DNA of 64,000 bases from Vermamoeba vermiformis (GCA_045837725.1 JBEWZL010000109.1:372001-436000); one strand, 5' to 3'; shown: positions 11,223 to 23,942, numbered from the stretch's first letter. A program made the numbers and translations. Notes: a model not told the origin generated them from the sequence alone.

Positions 11223-14200
11223 TTATTTGGGCACAATTTCACCAGTCAAACCATCGATCCAGTGCTGCTTCTCAGGCGTGTAGTACAAGAAGACGCGCGA
11301 TGCAGGACCAGTGTACGAGCCAGGCACCGTGGCTACAACATCGACTGGGAACTCTGCCACACCACTGCAACGTGAAAGAACGATCAGTACTGCGCGTGTG
11401 TGGAGTGCACGAATAGGCTACTTACGCTTTGTCAAAGCCACGCCAGTAGAGTGCAATGTTGCGGCCAATGACCTCGTAGAAATCAATTTTCTCTTTCTTC
11501 ACGAGATCTTTCAGCTGTTCGTGACGCGGTTCAAAACCACCAGGCAAGCCAATGATCGCGAGCACCATCGGCAGATCTTCTTTGGTCACATTGGTCACTT
11601 TCACCATCACTTCACAGCCTTCACCTTCATTCACAGTCTTCTTGCTCAGCTTGGCCTCGAGCTTGACCTTGCAATCAGCCGCGGAGTTGGGCGTGAGAGC
11701 GTTGTAGCTGACTGTGAACTGGTACGGCAACGAGCCCTTGCCGAGCTTCAAATTCAACTTGTGCTTGCCGGAGCCGATCTTGACGTCATCAAAAGAGATT
11801 CGGATTGGCGTAGAGACTGATAAGTTGACGGCCTTTTCTTCGACGACCTTGCCGTTCAAAGACTACAGAGAACTTAGTTCGCCGTACTAAATAAGAATTT
11901 TTTCACGGGATACTTACGACTGTCAAAACTGGGGCACCGTCAGAAGGAGCAGGAGCAAACTCGGTGTTGTACATGTTCATGGCCTTCAAAGTCAACGAAG
12001 TGCCTTGCGTGTTGCCGTAGCCGTAGGGCGACAACGAGCTGTCCAAGAACTTCTTGCCGAGCTCAATGTTGCTTTGATAGGTCTTGGGATCAATTCTCAT
12101 CCAAGCCAACATTGCGAGTGCTGTGGCTTCAACTTCAGCATTGCCAGAGTACACGATCGTCGAGCCAGGCTTGTTCACGCGGCCATTCGTCTTGTCTTGC
12201 ATTGAAGCCAGCTGTTCAGCCAATTTCTTGGCTTGTTCAGTTTGCTTCAAACGATGGTTCACATTCGCTGCTAGTGCCATCACGTAAGAGGCCTCGTTCT
12301 TAGTCAATTTGTTCAAGTGCTCTAACTCTTTTTCAACTTGACTGGCACTGACACCAGCTTCAGTTACGGCCCACATGATGTACGCTGAAAGTCAAAAGTT
12401 AGCCTCTATAATCAGGTGTAATAGCGCTTTATCTTACCATGAGCCGCGTCCTTGGGAGGTGAAGCCCAAGCGTATTTGCCGTACGCCTGTTTGAACTCGC
12501 CTCTGCCGTCACGTTGAGCCAACAGCCATTGCACACTGCGGTCAAGGAGACCCTTGTCGACTGAACAAAGTATGAGTCACTGGCGCGACTAAAACAATGG
12601 TTGAACTTACTGTCGTACACGGGCATTGTGTCCAACAACATGACCACACCAAAGGCTGTGAGAGCAGTGTGGGCAGGAGTACCGCCGTACCACTCAAAAC
12701 CTCCTCCACGGCACTCGTAGCCCTTGATCTTGTCATATCCGACCTTGATCTTGGGAATGAAGTCATTGAGCTTGTTAATGTCGCCCTTGTTCGCGAACCA
12801 TTGGGCAGCGAGAATGAGCGGGAACATGGTCGAACCAACTTGCTCGAAGCAACCGCCAGGAGTCTGGCACAATCGATCGCACAATGCTTCGTAGCTGCCA
12901 GCAGGTGACGGGAAGAAGGCCAACGAAGCGGTGATGGAGTTCTTGGAGATCTTGCTGGGGATCTCAAACTCGATCTCTTTCTCGCCGTCGTGACGCAGAA
13001 CGTCAGAGGCATCGATTTGTTGAGGGAAACCTAACGGCATGATGCGCATTTGACGCTCAATCTTGTCCAAATGACCACTGCCTGATTTAGCTTCTAAATT
13101 CACCTTAGCGTGACCAGGGCTGTCGGCCTTGAGTTTGAGCAATCTTCTCACTGATAGAAATAACGTTAGTTCACGTGTACGGCGATAAAAAGTATCGAGC
13201 ACGCACCTCTTTCGTTGCCTTGCATCTTGATGGACTTGAAGTCCGCAGCTTTCTTCGCGTCAACGTGAAGATTAGAGTCGGTCTCGATGGACACCTTGGC
13301 GTCACTGAACTTCTTCTTGGTGTTGTTGACGAGCAAGATGGGCAGCAAGATCTCGTCAGTCTCGGTGACTTCAATAGGCACACGAGCGTCAGAGCTGAAA
13401 GGTTCCTTTGACTCGATCAAAAAGTCACTGACACCAAAGCCGTTGTTGCGATTGAACGCATCGACCATGAATCTGAACGAAGTGATGCTCTCGCTCAATG
13501 TGAAGTTAACGGTTGCCTCTCCCGAGTCATTTGTGGCAATTCCACCGGTCCAGTACAAAGTCTTGGTGAAGTCCGTTCTCTTCGTTGAATCGCGATTGGC
13601 TGATTTTTTGTGTCTGTACTCACGCGCGAGGAAAACATTGCCCGCTCTCTCGAAGTTAATTTCTGCACATAGACGTTAGGACTATTGTATATATAATATC
13701 GAAAGAGCTGTGACCAACCTTCGTTGTCTTTGACAGCTGGAGCGACTGGCACTGGAGGTGGTGGGGGTCCTCCATAGTAACCTGGAGGTGGTGGTGGCGG
13801 CATGGAGTAGGATGAAGACGGCATGGAGAGCATTGGTGGACTCATTCGTCGACCCATTGCTATTGGTGCTCTAGCTCCAGCTGAAGGTGAAGGCATGGAT
13901 GGTAGCGAAGGCTTAGCAGACTCCATGATTCGCGATGGAGCAATCATAGATTCTGCTCTTGGAGAAGGCGCGCTGTTGGTGACTGCCATTGGCGGTGCCA
14001 TTGGTGCTGAAGGTGCACTCAAAGTTGATGTTCTGGCCACTGTCTTAGCTGACAGAGTCGCAGTGTTGCGTACCGGTGAAAGGACACTTGTGGGGGCAAC
14101 ATTAGGTCGTCGTACAGGGGACGGGGGTAGTCCTCCTGACTGCATTGGAGGAGGTGGTGCTCCTCCTGCCATCGGAGGAGGGGGTACTCCATAAGAAATG

Positions 14201-16660
14201 CCACTGTTATATGGAGAGAGTGGAGGTGGTGGCGGTGGCGGAGACAATTTGACACCTTTAATCTGGACACAAATTCATTTTGTCAGTTACTACCCCATAT
14301 TATTAGTGCTTGAAAAAGTGACTTACCGAGTTTTCAGTTGATACCAAAACTCGTTCTGCAGACTTGTTGTCCTTCAAGAACGCAATCATATCCTCCTCTG
14401 ACTTGAAAAACACGAATCTGCGCCAGCCCTGGACAAACGGGTTAGAACTGATGATAATAGCGGTCAATCGAAATATACTCACTTGAGTGCCGAGCAACAA
14501 GTCAATTGCTTGGCGAGATTTGGGCTCCTATTTGAAGTAAATTTGGCTGTCAAAAAGCTCGTTCACTTCGGACTCGAGCAGAGCCATTTCGGGCAAACGA
14601 GGTGCCTTCTTTCGTTTCTATAAATAACCACATGTTAGCACGTGAAGAAAGACCGACTAGTTAAGGCTCCTCAAGCTTACCTCGACCATCTCGAGAATTG
14701 CGTCGTCGGTCACAGTAACGGCAAGTACGGCTTTAACGGGCTCGTCAAACTCGTTGGTAGTCTTGACTTTGACTTCAAGCTTTTGATTGGGCTTGAATGA
14801 CTCCTTGTTCGGAGTGATCTTGACTTTAATCTGACGAGCAAGATGACGGAAGATCAATCGCTCAGCAACAGGAGTGCTCTTCTTGAACAGAGTGGCTCTC
14901 AATACACCTACGATGTTTAAAGATCAGTCTATGATGTCGAAGTGGTCTTTGATGAGTATCTCTCACCTTCACCGGCTGCAGCAGGAGGATAGAATGTGAT
15001 GACTTTAGTGCCCTTGCTCTTCACGGGGGCTGAAGCGAGCTCAAAGTCACGCTTGTAGAGCTTGAGAGTGTAGTCGTCAGTTTCGTTTGACACGACTGTC
15101 AGCTCAACAGGCTCGCCCTTTTGATAAGTATCCTTGCTTGAGCGAATGATAGCACCACGCTTGTGCACTTTGCAAGTCTCACGAGGCAACTTGATCAAGT
15201 CGCGAATACCTCCAGGAGTAGTCACGTGCATAAAGTAAGTGTTGTGCTTCTCAGGCGTGAACACCACTTTGCCACGGCCCTCGTGGGAGGACTCGAGTTC
15301 GCAGACACGAGTGAACTTGGCCCTAAGAACATAGACGTCAGCACTTAGTAAAATACGCGGATTACGAATGAACGTACAAGTTCTCAATGGTCGCAGCGGC
15401 GCTGAAGCCAGAAGCTCTTGCAGCACTCGATTCGATGCTGAGCAGTTGTCCCTTGACATCAGCGGGATCACCGTTGTTTTGGAAGCACTCAAAGTACAGA
15501 CCGGTCTCGATGCCGTTGATCAGCTGACCGCTCTCAGGATAGAAGTTGACTTTGATCGTGGCCAACAGAATAGGAATGGTCTTGCCAATCGACTCAACAT
15601 TGCCTCCGTCTTGCACTGTGAATGTCAACGTGCCCTCACCGACCTTGATGTCATCGGGCAGTTTGAATGAGACACGGCAATCACCTTTCTGGTCCAAGGT
15701 GGTCTCACCGCTGCAATGCATTCGAGTTAGTTTTCATGAACAGCAAAGCACGTGATTGGTTGACTTACCGCCATACTTCAGCTCCGTCAATACGAGCAGT
15801 AGCCGTTACTTGGGCACCAGCGGGGATACCTCCTTCAGCTCTAATAGCCTAGTGTTCGTAAACATAATTAATATGAGGTTTTAAGAAGAAAAACTGAACG
15901 TAGGTAAACCAGTCATGAACGGATGGGAATTCCATACACGATTGCGAATATGAAATCAAATCAAATATTGTGGATCTTACATTTAATACTGCTACGGCAG
16001 TGTCTCCAGCACCAAGTCCTTTCTTTACAAACTCCGCTTGAAGTTTTAATTTTGGTGCTACGATTTACCAGTCAGTTAAGGCGGTGAAATAATATCTAAT
16101 AAATAGCAAAAATATTATTTAAGCGATTAATTACCAAAGAACTCGCGGACTTCGAAACTTCTTTCGGCTTTAGCGAAGATCATATCGGAGGTGCTTTCTT
16201 CCGCAACAATTGAGATTTTGTAGTCTCCTCCAGCAGCATCGTTGCCGATCTTCCATGAAGCAACGATAACGGAGTTCGAGATCGGCACGAGTGAGTACTT
16301 TGCAACCTCATCTCCTAAAAAGAAAATTTAAATTTGAAATCCTTAGAAAATCTAGCATTGGCACTTTATATGCTATCGAGCAGTATATAAGTAAGGGATC
16401 ATGACGTAGAATTTTTCGTAATTTACCTTTGGGCGAAGAGATGGTAACACCGAACTTGGGAGTGAACTGCTTCGGCAAGGGATGATTAGTAATACCGTTA
16501 AGCACAACTGCACGGATCAAGACCCATTCATCTAAATTATAAATAGGTCTGTCCGTGGAGATGTGGATGTCGTAACGGTCGAGTAAGAAGTTGACGCTAG
16601 ACTAAATTCAAAATAAATCAGCAAATAATTAATCAATATGACCACAATATTACTTACCAT
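11223..16660 (-). CDS. Alpha-2-macroglobulin family thioester protein with Pro-rich insert
   Basis: Long multi-exon gene (well over ten short introns) coding for very roughly 1,450 residues. The first exon is only the ATG, followed by a 56-nt intron; the protein opens SSVNFLLDRYDIHISTDRPIY, which is the MG2 region of the family, so MG1 and a secretory signal are missing from this model. Further MG domains follow. The bait-region position is taken by a Pro/Ser/Met-rich stretch (13730–14250, PPPPPP and GGPPPP runs). Downstream are the sheet domain (IATNDSGEATVNFTL), the thioester motif PGGCFEQ (about 12839–12856), the helical thioester domain (GGGFEWYGGTPAHTALTAFG) and a C-terminal receptor-type domain ending EIVPK. 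In this family the Cys–Gln thioester captures proteases or targets. The missing leader suggests a non-classical location or an unseen upstream exon. Confidence 0.88.
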
Positions 16661-17013
16661 ACTTCTACTTGCTTTTAAAGAAATAAAAAAAATGTGGTGA
16701 AAATCTTGTTTTGTTCTTTTAACTCAGTTGACGGGGGAAAGAACCCAAGCCATCAATTCCAAATTAGGTAATTACCTACATTTATTGTGGACGTCATTGT
16801 ACCAATCTTCCATTGAAAACGCAGAATTCCACGACACACTCATACCTACATTACGGACTTAAGCCAAGATCAAGGCAGGCGCTAGTGAATGTCTTCGTAA
16901 AATAAATGCACTACGTATTATTTCATACTTACTATACACAATCGAGTAGGTAAAAGTGGCTTTTATGTAACAAGTGACACAAGCACGTCAAAAAATCCCG
17001 TGCCAAGTCAAAT
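16661..17013. other. Intergenic stretch upstream of the macroglobulin gene
   Basis: About 350 nt between two minus-strand genes. No open frame of note. A start or signal-peptide exon for the macroglobulin gene was looked for here and not found. Confidence 0.5.
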
Positions 17014-18398
17014 CTAATAGTACGGCTGGCCAGTGGACACATCTCCTCCGTCCACGTTCCTTCGCTTGAACGGAATCATCTTTTGGTCTTTGCTCGCGTC
17101 TCTCTTGCGCTTCTTTTGCATGTACTTGTCCAACTTGCCTTTAGCCTTGAGCTCTTTGAATTTCTCGGCCAACTCCGCTCGTTTCAAGTCGCCTAATATA
17201 TTATTAGCCTCAAGGTATAATAATAAGGTGTATTATATATATTCAATTAGGTACGTACTCTCTTTGAAGTAATAAGGTGTTTTGCCTTGAGCGACTTTCT
17301 CCGCTTCCTTCTTTTTAAACTCTCGCTTAATCTGTTGACGCAATTCATCTCTCTTTTCCTGTGCCCGTCTTTGTTGCTATAGTAATATAATATAAATATT
17401 ATGTTAACGAAGCAAAAAAGTGGATCACGTACCAAGATCTCCAGACCTCGTCTAAGTTTCTCAGCCATAACAGGATCCTTTTCTTTCGTAATATCTTTTT
17501 GTAGCGTAACAATTTCTTGGTCTTTTAAAGTATCCAAGAAATCATAGCTCTTTTTGAACAGATCTGCGTTGAAATGACCGCTCAAGTTGTCAAAACGTGG
17601 ATCACGTCGGAACTATGAGGCATTAGTATCTCGTCTATAATAAAATATGATAGTACATACTGGTTTTTCAACGTGCACTACAATTCGTTTTCGAGAGACA
17701 GGCACTTTTGCTGAAATCTCTGCTGGAGCGCTCTTTGAACGCTTTTTTGTTGGATCTTTTTGCTCGTCCTTTTGTTTCTGTTTCATTTGCTGTTTTCGGT
17801 GCTCCAGTCCTTCCTGTTATTAATTTACAACGTTAGACAGATACAGGCCATTTGGGATCGGATTTCGTTTTACTTGCCTTAATTCTCTGTTTAAAGTCTA
17901 CAACGCCTTCTGTTTTCTTAAATTGTCGAAGCTCGTCAAATGGCATTTCTGCTAGTTCTTCTGCTAATTCCTATGAGAAGAAAGGTTTCAGAAAATGACA
18001 GATCGCGATCCAAACTAATTAATTCGTCACAATGAATTTTGAAAAATACTATATTTGCCGTAATAATTACTCACATCATCATCATCACTTTCTTCGTTCT
18101 CATTTTCTGAATTTACATCGTTGTTATCGAAATCCATATCGTCATCATCAGAAACTCCGTTATTATTCATCTCTTCGGGCTCATCACTTGAGTAATCGTC
18201 TCTATTATTTTTTTTCTTATTATTTACAAACTTTTTCTTCGCGTAAGCGTGAGTCGGTTGCGGATTTTCTTGATCACGATCGTCATCTTCCGTTTGATTT
18301 CTGAATTTAGGCTTCTTAGGTTTTCGTTTTCGCTTCTTTTTATCGTTTATAAAGAAGGAATCTCGTGGTTGAGATTTGGGTTGTGTTGGTGTGGCCAT
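17014..18398 (-). CDS. RRP36: RRP36-like rRNA-processing protein
   Basis: Nucleolar factor of the small-subunit processome, needed in yeast and animals for early 18S pre-rRNA cleavages. Several exons with short introns; exon 1 (18398–18075) encodes a Lys-rich then very acidic tail (DDDD runs). Following exons give ELAEMPFDELRQFKKTEG, a basic linker, then the family core: RRDPRFDNLSGHFN, KKSYDFLDTLKDQEI, KTPYYFKESDLKRAELAEKF, and the end motif KYMQKKRKRDASKDQKMIPF. The RDPRF…L(S)G and KKR-K-x-ASKD blocks are diagnostic of RRP36. Stop codon at 17014–17016. Lysine- and acid-rich composition suits a nucleolar protein. Confidence 0.9.
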
Positions 18399-18799
18399 GA
18401 TTGGATCTGATTAATTATTTTTTTCCGAGTGAACTTCAACTACACAACCACCCGCAAATCCTTCCTCACAGTAATCAGTTTAAAGTATACATTGACCCGC
18501 AATCGGTCTTTCGACAGCTGTATGTTTAACGTAGAAGCGCAGAAAAAGCTGGAATTCTATCATGGCAAGAACTAACCACAATCAGCCATTTAAAAAATAT
18601 CACCCAAAATGACAGCTTGGCACAATATCACCCCAAAATTTACAGCCTTCGCCTAACCAAAATATCGATTTATTTCCACTAATTTACCTGAATCCATCCA
18701 CACGTGCCTCGACATAAATTCTCTGAGAATCGTTACATGGCATAATTATCTTCAACACGAATAATATAAACAGCAACAGCAAAGTTAAGCTTCCTTAAC
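18399..18799. promoter_or_regulatory. Divergent intergenic region between RRP36 and the AlkB-like gene
   Basis: About 400 nt between two divergent starts, so it should contain both promoters. A CACGTG-like site (CCACACGTGCCTCG) lies near 18700, about 100 nt before the AlkB-like ATG. No other feature was recognised. Confidence 0.4.
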
Positions 18800-19522
18800 A
18801 TGCAATTTTTCAACAATGAATCCAGCACTATCCGAGTCATCGCACCTGGCTTGGTTTTGATGAAAGGCGCATTGAACAAGGACAAACAAATATGGCTTGC
18901 CGAGTACGCGACGAAGGCAGGAGAAGATCCACAACACGGCTTTTGGACGACTCTAGCCAACGGCGAGAAAGTGCTCAATAACGATAAAGGACGCGGCCGA
19001 ATTTACGACACTATCCACGCGTTTCCTGACGCTCAATTAGTGCAAGGTCTATGTGAAGAGATGGTGGCAGTTGCCCGCAAGAACGACGCACACATGCCGC
19101 AGATGTTCCCAACGCATCTTCTATTGCTCAAGTACGCTACTCCCGATGGCATGTGCTGGCATAGCGACTCCGATCCTAATGACGGAGACAACGACCATCC
19201 TATTGTATCTGTCACTATTGGAAATTCTTGCGAGTTTGGTTACAAGCTTACCGGAAAACCTGAATCTACTATTACCCTCGAATCAGGCGACGTGTTAATA
19301 TGGGGAGGCCCTAATAGAATGCTCTTACATTGCGTTCATAAGGTCAACAGCAACACTTGCCCTGACTACTTGCCGATCAAGGACGTTCGCCTGAACTTTA
19401 CGTTCCGCGACGCACCGAACGTGCTTGGCAACGAAGACAAGTACAAAGTATGTGTAGAGTCCGATTATGACACATTGCTGCCCTTTGCGATCAAAAAGGC
19501 AGCTTTAGCAGCTAAAAAATAA
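18800..19522 (+). CDS. AlkB-like 2-oxoglutarate/Fe(II) dioxygenase
   Basis: Single-exon gene, 240 residues. The double-stranded beta-helix core carries the iron triad: H-x-D in MCWHSDSDPND (near residue 119), the distal His in LLHCVHKV (near residue 180), and the 2-oxoglutarate-binding Arg in DVRLNFTFR (near residue 200). PTHLLLLKYATPDG is the usual nucleotide-recognition-side strand of AlkB proteins. These enzymes oxidatively remove alkyl groups from nucleic acids or, in some branches, protein side chains. Which ALKBH branch is not clear from sequence alone. It converges on the tail-anchored protein gene with about 135 nt between stops. Confidence 0.88.
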   Translation: MQFFNNESSTIRVIAPGLVLMKGALNKDKQIWLAEYATKAGEDPQHGFWTTLANGEKVLNNDKGRGRIYDTIHAFPDAQLVQGLCEEMVAVARKNDAHMPQMFPTHLLLLKYATPDGMCWHSDSDPNDGDNDHPIVSVTIGNSCEFGYKLTGKPESTITLESGDVLIWGGPNRMLLHCVHKVNSNTCPDYLPIKDVRLNFTFRDAPNVLGNEDKYKVCVESDYDTLLPFAIKKAALAAKK

Positions 19523-19658
19523 TTTGCTGCAATCAGATGCGAACTTTGTAAATACAATTTCTGTAAAATAAAATGTTTATTATGTTTCCCTTATACATAC
19601 TTCCAGATATTGGAATGTAAGTTTACTAAAAGTTCATTGAACCAGTTTCTTCATCTCG

Positions 19659-20141
19659 CTAACGGAACAGTCGATTCAAGAAGAATGCTACCGCATATGT
19701 GGCTACTACACTCATACCAACGGTTACGAGTCTTGTTGTCAACGGATGTTGGTCAATTCGTTGTAACCTGAGTCGATACTCGTTCACCTCCAGAGTGGCC
19801 TTCCTTCCACGGCTCTCGGGATGCACAATTTGTATTCTCAAGAGCTCTATACCAGCGCGAGTGATTTGAATGAAGTCATATGCCTCTAGCCACAACGTAT
19901 TCTTCACTTCGTCGATCGCATCCAAGACCGCGATCAGATCTTTGCGCATGTTCAAAGCGATAAGAGTAGGATGTTTGAGGACGTACTTCTTGACTTCTTC
20001 CATATCCAAGATATCGGTAATGTAAGTCATGCAAGGAGTGTCTCTCAGCTCTTCGACGCGAGGAAAGAGGAAGCATTCGCAGAGTAGAGTTTGACGTTCG
20101 ATTGCGGGCACGCGTTGAATAATGTCATGAAGTTGTTCCAT
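19659..20141 (-). CDS. Small tail-anchored membrane protein of unknown function
   Basis: Single-exon gene, 160 residues, no family recognised. The body is predicted helical and charged, starting MEQLHDIIQRVPAIERQTLL. The last ~22 residues form one hydrophobic segment (VTVGMSVVATYAVAFFLNRL) followed by FR, the layout of a tail-anchored protein with the N terminus in the cytosol. A basic or short C-terminal tail is common on mitochondrial outer-membrane or ER anchors. The gene lies between the AlkB-like gene and the gamma-carbonic-anhydrase-like gene with ordinary codon usage. The coding call rests on length, a clean ATG and the plausible anchor. Confidence 0.65.
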   Translation of the reverse strand: MEQLHDIIQRVPAIERQTLLCECFLFPRVEELRDTPCMTYITDILDMEEVKKYVLKHPTLIALNMRKDLIAVLDAIDEVKNTLWLEAYDFIQITRAGIELLRIQIVHPESRGRKATLEVNEYRLRLQRIDQHPLTTRLVTVGMSVVATYAVAFFLNRLFR

Positions 20142-20358
20142 TGTTGTGTCGATATGGAAAGTACTATTATTAAGTCAAATGTTGTTGCCGAGCTGCGAAT
20201 AAAAACAAACTGAACTGAGTTACGTGAGTTGGCAAAATTTGCAACGTGAAGTCAATAGGCTGCAAATATTTGCGTGGTATCCTATGGACTAAATCAAGTG
20301 AATAGCGCTTGTTTTATTAACTAGACAATGAATTTATATTATAAATACCGCGGCTATT

Positions 20359-21744
20359 TTAATAGTACTTCTTCCAGCCAATAGGCAGACCGGCGTCTTC
20401 AGCGGCTAAATGGGCGTTGTTCAAGTAGAATTCTTCGCCGTGCTTCAACGACAAAATAAAATATGACTTGGCAAGCGCCCTGATATTCTCAATTTCGTGG
20501 TCGGTCAAATCTCTGATTTTCTTAGCGGGGTTTCCAGCCCAGAATTCTCCAGAAGGCACACGATCGTGAGACAAGAGCACTGAGTTAGCACCCAACATTG
20601 AGTTCTTTTCCATGTATGAACCTAATAATTTCGCATGTGAGACCGATGCAAAAGTGTCAAAAAGTCATTCGTGAGCACAGTTACTGAAACTCCGATTTGA
20701 CTCGCGTCATTAATAATTATTCACACTCGGCTAGCAGTATTTAATGCACGTACCTTCGGTCAAAATAGAGCCCATGCCAACGAGGCAACCGTCTTCAATA
20801 GTGCATGCGCGCAATTGGCAGCCGTGGCCTGGATCACCATGTGTCAGAATGTACCCGTACGATAACAATAGCACATCTCTTTTTATATCATTTCGTATGT
20901 ATACTCACCAATAGTGACGTGGTGACCAATAATTGTTGAACCATCGTGATCGGCTCCGATGGGCTGGAATGCCTCTGTGATAACAGTGTTGTCCTATTAA
21001 TAGAAACGTTAACACCATTAATAATATTACGACACGGTCGGCTAGTATATAATGGCGTATGTATATTATAATAATAAGATATAGTAGTCTCGAAAATGAC
21101 GCGTACTTGTACGTTGGTCCAAGCGCCAATGCGAACCAATTTGACATCACCACGAATTGTAACGTTGTACCAAATAGATGCTTTATCCCAGACCTATGCG
21201 ATAATATGTTAATATGGGATATCCGATGATAGGCCCTTATATTGCAGGGCAGTATCTGGTATCGCGGATTTGTGGTTGAAATTCATAAATAAATTCTAAT
21301 TACCTCGACGTTGCCAGCTAAAGTAGCACTTGGTGCGACAAATGTTTCAGGGCTGAGTTTAGGCTCTAATTTCTTATCTAGTCTGACAATTGTCTTGTGT
21401 TTATCCCCTAATAATTCATAATAAATATCAGTAACTCCCCAATAAGTTATTTCGGCTTATGTCATAATTATAAATCATAATATAATGGATTATTAATTAA
21501 TTGAAAATAACAAGTGATAAGAAAGCCGAATAATGTTAGATCGAGCAAAATAATTTTAGAGTCCTTACTATATCGCATAAATTATGCATAAATATATTTT
21601 CTTACATTTATCGGCAAATAAAACGTTTCCTGGGATTTTCTCCTCGAACAAATAAGCATATTTGCCGTATTTTGATTTTGCTTCTTGGCCTGGCAGATTT
21701 CGTCCCAGCCGACGAGCCACTTGACTAAGAACACCTCGAATCAT
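20359..21744 (-). CDS. Gamma-carbonic-anhydrase-like left-handed beta-helix protein, probably mitochondrial
   Basis: Several exons with short introns. The N terminus MIRGVLSQVARRLGRNLP is a classic Arg-rich mitochondrial presequence. Hexapeptide-repeat blocks follow in gamma-CA order: FVAPSATLAGNVEVWDKAS, IWYNVTIRGDVKLVRIGAWT, N-x-QDNTVITEA, IIGHHVTIGHGCQLRACTIE, CLVGMGSILTEG and PSGEFWAGNPAKKIRDLT. The last block and C-terminal helix are typical of the gamma-CA proteins attached to complex I in plants and many protists. Of the three zinc histidines in the archaeal enzyme, the one in IGH is kept, but the position of the next is Arg (QLRAC), so catalysis is doubtful and a structural role is likelier. 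Confidence 0.87.
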
Positions 21745-22064
21745 CTAATACTCGCAATTATTATTTTTCTACGATTAATTGAATAATTTTGGTGCTGATA
21801 TTTGACTGCTGCAGATTGGCTTTTTGATCGAATCTGGTGCGTGTCCACAGTGCTTACCTTTTATAGTACAACTGATAATAATACGAGTGGTATCTCAGTC
21901 AATAAATATACAACGATTACTCCGGCTGGAAGCGATTTTTTTGGTCCGGCAGAATTTTCAGCTGAGCCTGACAGATCCACAATCAAACGGACGCTTGAAC
22001 GCTAACGAATATAGACAGCGCACGTGCTTAGGATAAAAATAAGGCTATGGTAGCTACTCCTTTA
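21745..22064. other. Intergenic stretch before the adenylosuccinate synthetase 3' end
   Basis: About 320 nt between two minus-strand genes. It should contain the promoter of the gamma-CA-like gene. Nothing specific recognised. Confidence 0.4.
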
Positions 22065-23942
22065 TTAATGTCTAATAATAATATCTTCACGACCAGCACC
22101 AACACCAATGTAAGTAATGTGAACGCCAGCGAGTTGTTCGACGCGTTCAACGTACTTGCGGCAAGTCTCAGGGAGCTCTTCGAACTTGCGGACCTTGCTG
22201 ATATCGACCTCCCAGCCAGGAAGAGTCTCGTAGACGACCTCAACTCTCTTCAACACATCCAAATCTGCAGGCATGTAGTTGATTTCTTTGCCGTCCAACA
22301 TGTAGGCCTATCAGTATGGCGTTAATAATTGCATCAATGACAATAATAGAGTCCACAGAAAGTACTTACAACACCGATCTTGATCTCCTTGAAGGCGGAG
22401 AGGATGTCGAGCTTGGTCAAACCAATATCGGTAAAGCTGTTGATGGCATTGCTGTAACGCAACTCGGGGATATCGAGCCAACCGCAGCGACGAGGACGAC
22501 CAGTGGTAGTACCGTACTCGTGACCTCTCTAAACGCAAACTCGATCAGTCGCTGCACGAGAACCAAATAATTTTTGGTACTCAAATTTGGATTGAATGGA
22601 AATTTGACGGTCAAAACCACGCAAGGTGACCGTTACAAAACCATAAAAGGCAAGAAAAAAATGGGCGGGAAAAGGGAACTGGGTGTTACGTACGGTCAAA
22701 AGCTCGTGACCAACTTCACCTTCGACTTCAGTAGGGAAAGGACCCTCACCGACTACAATAGGCGGCAGTTAGTACTTGAAGGCCGATAAAATAAGTAGCT
22801 CGGACGTACCTCTAGTGCAGTAAGCCTTGACAATACCAATGATGGTGCCGATCTTCAATGGGCTGATACCCAAACCCTGGAGTTACAACGTTAGTACCTA
22901 CGGTCGTAAGAGACTAGGTAGGTGTACGTACGGTGCAAGCACCACCCACAGTGCAGTTGGATGAGGTGACGTAAGGATAAGTACCGAAGTCAATATCCAA
23001 CATGGTAGCGTTAGCGCCTTCAACCATGATCTTTTTGCCGGCCTTGTGGGCTTCGTTGACGTAAGTAATGGAGTCAATGACGAAAGGAGCGAGCTGCTTA
23101 GCGTATTGACGGTACTTCTCGAGTTCTTCTTGAGGATTCAACTTCAAGGCGGGGTAAGCCTTCATCATAGAGTTGTAGAGGGTGTTGAACTTCTCAGCGA
23201 AGTGGTCGAAGTTACCAACAAGATCGGCAACTGTAAGTAGCTATTATTAGAACTTGAATCCGGTAACGCGTAAAGGTGGGCGGTTAATAAAAGCCTAAAT
23301 TTGAGAATATATAGCACCCATTATCTAAGCGATCCTATATAATATTATATGATAAGTCTTGCAGCTTTACCTCTGAGGCCAGATCTAAGAAATAAAATTT
23401 AAATTAGAACAACGTCCTACTCCGTGTAACCGCTCTGTACACTTACCGAGTCATCTTAGTGCTGTAAGTTGGTCCAATACCCTTCTTGGTGGTACCGATC
23501 TTCTTCTCAGCACGTTCTTCTTCGCCCATACGGTCCAAGGCGAGATGGAGGTCAGTTACAAGATGAGCTCTGTCACTAATCTTAATACGACCTTCGTATT
23601 TAATATTTTTCTTCTCCAAAGCTTCTAATTCTCCGAAGAAGGTAGGTACGTTCATAACAACACCGTTGCCAATAACACAGGTAACGTGATCGTACAGAAC
23701 TCCTGAGGGAAGGAGGTGGAAAGCGTATTTAACGCCATTTACAATGATGGTGTGGCCTAGTAATTATACAATGAATATTTTAATTATTCAATTTTTTTGA
23801 AGCGCTACGGACCTGCATTCGCACCACCGTTGAATCTAGCAACAATATCGCTCTTCTCGGCCAAGAGATCGACTAATTTGCCTTTGCCTTCGTCACCCCA
23901 TTGACTACCAATAATGACGAGGACCTTGTTTTGATCTGCCAT
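22065..23942 (-). CDS. ADSS: Adenylosuccinate synthetase
   Basis: Purine biosynthesis enzyme that joins IMP and aspartate using GTP to make adenylosuccinate, the first committed step to AMP. Several exons. The P-loop signature [18 protein letters not shown] is near the N terminus, followed by [20 protein letters not shown], the [17 protein letters not shown] block (IMP binding), [39 protein letters not shown], and near the C terminus [14 protein letters not shown]. These are near-invariant family motifs in the right order, and the length (about 430) fits. Start ATG at 23942 gives [19 protein letters not shown]. No N-terminal targeting sequence, so cytosolic. Confidence 0.95.
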
